A stretch of DNA of 64,000 nucleotides. Source: Bifidobacterium pseudocatenulatum DSM 20438 = JCM 1200 = LMG 10505. Lineage in GTDB: Bacteria; Actinomycetota; Actinomycetes; Actinomycetales; Bifidobacteriaceae. The notes beneath the pieces were generated by a model. That model was not told the DNA's origin and ran no database searches. It saw only the letters and a list, made by a program, of their open reading frames with translations. The position numbers and the translations under genes are program-made. Position 1 is the stretch's first letter; each line of letters starts with the position of its first letter. Positions 61,731 to 64,000 of this stretch are shown here, one piece after another. The stretch covers positions 1,860,001 through 1,924,000 of the forward strand of contig NZ_AP012330.1 in NCBI RefSeq assembly GCF_001025215.1, given 5' to 3'.

Positions 61731-63521
61731 TCACATCCTGTCTGGGGCTGCAACGCCAAGCAGGTCAAGGCCTTCGGCGATAACCGTCTTAACGGCGTCA
61801 TTGAGCTTCAAACGTGCGGCTGCACGAGCCGGTTCCGGAGCCTTGGCGATGCGCAGGGCTTCAGCCTGTTCGCCGCGAGCTTCCGGATCGGTGAGCTCCA
61901 TAGGCACCACGCGTTCCACGTTGTACCACTTGTGGTAGGTGGCGGCGAGGTCTTCCAAGTAATGGGCTACGCGATGCGGGGCGCGCAGGTCTCCGGCTTC
62001 GCGCAGCAGGGCCGGCCACTGGGCGAGCGCGGCAAGCACTTCGCCGTCGGCGGCGGTGTCGAGCAGGCTCACGTCGGCACCCTCGTAGGTGATGCCGGCA
62101 GCAGCCGCATTGCGATCCACATTGCAGGAGCGGGCGTGCGCGTACTGCACGTAGTACACCGGATTCTCGTTGGAATGCGAAGCGAGCAGGTTCAGGTCGA
62201 TGTCGACCGGGGAATTGTAGTCGGTGCGTGCCAACGAATAACGGGAGGCATCCACGCCGATAGCGTCGGTCAGATCGTCGATGGTCACCACATTGCCGGC
62301 GCGCTTCGACATGCGCACTGCCTTGCCGTCCTTCAGCACGTTGACGAGCTGGCCGATAAGAATCTGCATGTTTTCGCCAGGTTCGTCGCCGAATGCGGCG
62401 CACATGGCCATCATGCGGCCGATATAGCCGTGATGGTCGGCACCCAGCATGTAAATGGCGATGTCTGCCGGATCGTTGTCACGATGACGCTTGTTGCGAT
62501 AGTAAGCAATATCAGCTGCGAAATACGCGTAGTTGCCGTCGGACTTGATAATCACACGATCCTTGTCGTCACCATGCTTGGTGGATTCGAACCAGGTTGC
62601 GCCATCCTTTTCGTAAATGTCGCCGCGTTCACGCAGATCGGCGATCGCCTTGTCGACTTCACCATCGGAATACAAGCTGTTCTCATGGAACCACACGTCG
62701 AAATTCACACGGAAATCCTTCATGGATTTGCGGATTTCGTCGAACATCATCGGCACTGCACGCTTGCGGAATTCCTCACGCTGTTCGGAATCGCCCTCAC
62801 CCAGCGGATTGCCATCGTTGTCAACGCCACCGTCGACGCGCGGCAGGTCGAGAATCGCAATACCGTCGGCATTTGCCTCATCGATGACGCGACGTGCGAT
62901 CTCATCGATATAAGCGCCCTTGTAACCGTCGATCGGGGTTTCCTCACCGTGGGCGGCCGCGACCAGCGACTTGGCGAAACGGTTGATCTGCTCGCCGTGA
63001 TCGTTGAAATAGTATTCGCGCACCACCTTGGCGCCGTTCGCCTCAAGCACGCGGGCCATGGAGTCGCCGACCGCGGCCCAACGGGTGCCGCCGATATGGA
63101 TCGGACCGGTCGGATTGGCGGACACGAATTCAAGATTCAGGGTCTTGCCGGAAAGATGGTCGTTCTTGCCGTAGTTCGCACCCTCGTTAAGCACAGTGTC
63201 AACCACGGCTGCGGCGGACGCGGAATCAAGCACAATGTTAATGAAGCCGGGGCCGGCCACTTCCACGGACTTGATGCCATCGGCATTGGCGAGTTCCGCG
63301 GCGAACAGTTCGGCGAAATCGTGAGGCTTCATGCCGGCCTTCTTGGCCAGCTGCATGGCCGCGTTCGACGCCCAATCGCCGTGCGCGCGGTCCTTCGGAC
63401 GCATGACGGCGAATTTGGCCTGCGGAGGGATGAGATCGGTGGTCAGGGTGCCTGCCTTGCCTTCATTCACAAGGTTGTTGGCAATATTGAAAATCAGTTC
63501 ACTAAGCGCTTCTGGACTCAT
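61731..63521 (-). CDS. argS: Arginyl-tRNA synthetase
   Basis: A 596-residue class I synthetase. The N-terminal tRNA-binding domain is followed by the HIGH-type motif GPIHIGGTRWAAVGDS, the KMSKS equivalent VRMSKRAGNVVT and the anticodon-binding DALR domain with VQYAHARSC. The ATG begins MSPEALSELIFN; the longer frame before it has no family sequence. It is first in the argS-lysA gene pair, a typical actinobacterial arrangement. Confidence 0.95.
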   Translation of the reverse strand: MSPEALSELIFNIANNLVNEGKAGTLTTDLIPPQAKFAVMRPKDRAHGDWASNAAMQLAKKAGMKPHDFAELFAAELANADGIKSVEVAGPGFINIVLDSASAAAVVDTVLNEGANYGKNDHLSGKTLNLEFVSANPTGPIHIGGTRWAAVGDSMARVLEANGAKVVREYYFNDHGEQINRFAKSLVAAAHGEETPIDGYKGAYIDEIARRVIDEANADGIAILDLPRVDGGVDNDGNPLGEGDSEQREEFRKRAVPMMFDEIRKSMKDFRVNFDVWFHENSLYSDGEVDKAIADLRERGDIYEKDGATWFESTKHGDDKDRVIIKSDGNYAYFAADIAYYRNKRHRDNDPADIAIYMLGADHHGYIGRMMAMCAAFGDEPGENMQILIGQLVNVLKDGKAVRMSKRAGNVVTIDDLTDAIGVDASRYSLARTDYNSPVDIDLNLLASHSNENPVYYVQYAHARSCNVDRNAAAAGITYEGADVSLLDTAADGEVLAALAQWPALLREAGDLRAPHRVAHYLEDLAATYHKWYNVERVVPMELTDPEARGEQAEALRIAKAPEPARAAARLKLNDAVKTVIAEGLDLLGVAAPDRM

Positions 63522-63552
63522 TCCTCCAAGTCTACCGATTATGCAGACAGAA

Positions 63553-64000
63553 TCAGCCTTGCGTATCGCCCCGCGTATCATCCTGCAGTTCGCCATGCTT
63601 CCTGCGCCAAGCCACCGAAGCGTAATAGCCGATATAGCAGATCGCAACGAACGGAATCATATACAGCAATGTGGAACGCTGCGACGAATCGCAAATCACC
63701 AAAACCAACGCGCCGATGCACATCACAATCGCAGCAATCGGCACGAACGGGAAACCGGGGGCACGATACTTCAAATCGTCAGCCGAATGCCCTTGATCAA
63801 GCCACTGCTTGCGGAAACGCAAGTGGCAGACGGAAACCGACGCCCACACCACCAGTGTGGCCAAGCCGGAAACCGCAACCAACGCCAAATACACCGTCGA
63901 AGCGGCAACCACGGAAGACAACAACGCCAACAGCGATCCAGCCATGCTGAACAGCACCGCGAACACGGGCACACCATGGAAATTCGTCTTGCCGAGCACG
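63553..64000 (-). CDS. Amino acid permease (APC family), C-terminal part
   Basis: The last 149 codons of a polytopic transporter whose start lies outside the window. GKTNFHGVPVFAVLFSMAGS is the usual APC C-terminal region with three to four further membrane segments and a charged tail. It is followed by a short gap and argS. The substrate cannot be told from this part. Confidence 0.8.
   Translation of the reverse strand, partial: VLGKTNFHGVPVFAVLFSMAGSLLALLSSVVAASTVYLALVAVSGLATLVVWASVSVCHLRFRKQWLDQGHSADDLKYRAPGFPFVPIAAIVMCIGALVLVICDSSQRSTLLYMIPFVAICYIGYYASVAWRRKHGELQDDTRGDTQG

Overview
The window looks like a Bifidobacterium chromosome segment; the species cannot be fixed from sequence alone. 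The gene content points there: a GH42 beta-galactosidase with its own ABC importer and LacI regulator, an araB-araD-araA cluster, pdxS-pdxT, an argS-lysA-hom-thrB-maf/nudix run, many LacI regulators, and GC-rich housekeeping genes with strong AGGAGG-type ribosome binding sites.

Positions 1-17573 are an exopolysaccharide (EPS) cluster built as two divergent operons. The leftward arm (5371 to 1) has two GT4 enzymes, a GT2 enzyme, a capsular-type (GT32-like) transferase and a polymerase-like membrane protein that runs off the window. The rightward arm (5835 to 16318) has two GT4 enzymes, a Wzx flippase, a GT2 enzyme, a hexapeptide acyltransferase, a polysaccharide pyruvyl transferase, a nitroreductase, a small membrane-protein remnant, a very AT-rich EpsG-like polymerase and a broken acyltransferase. 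A second broken acyltransferase faces back from 17573. The 463-bp divergent intergenic region carries a 27-bp near-identical repeat in inverted orientation in front of each arm.

Positions 17574-26946 border the cluster: a frameshifted Abi/HEPN phage-defence gene, a wall-anchored beta-helix-like surface protein, the priming sugar-phosphate transferase, a DUF4012 protein, an endonuclease/exonuclease/phosphatase-family membrane protein and a small acidic protein. Positions 26965-33278 hold an MFS drug exporter, a membrane diguanylate cyclase preceded by a G10 tract, a secreted HNH nuclease, an aldo/keto reductase and MntH.

Positions 33756-40961 are a beta-galactoside (probably galacto-oligosaccharide) uptake and hydrolysis cluster, with two LacI operators placed on its promoter. 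Then come pdxT/pdxS, a 1365-residue fused CydDC-like ABC exporter, a long-chain acyl-CoA synthetase, the arabinose cluster with its LacI regulator and operators, and a threonine/lysine/arginyl-tRNA block ending in a partial amino-acid permease.

The most interesting signals are regulatory or variation-related: the paired 27-bp repeats between the EPS arms, homopolymeric G tracts in an EPS acyltransferase and just before the diguanylate cyclase, a family of palindromic intergenic repeats next to a 29-bp minisatellite, and repeat-derived inserts in the ABC exporter. I saw no tRNA, rRNA, CRISPR array, transposase or recombinase gene.
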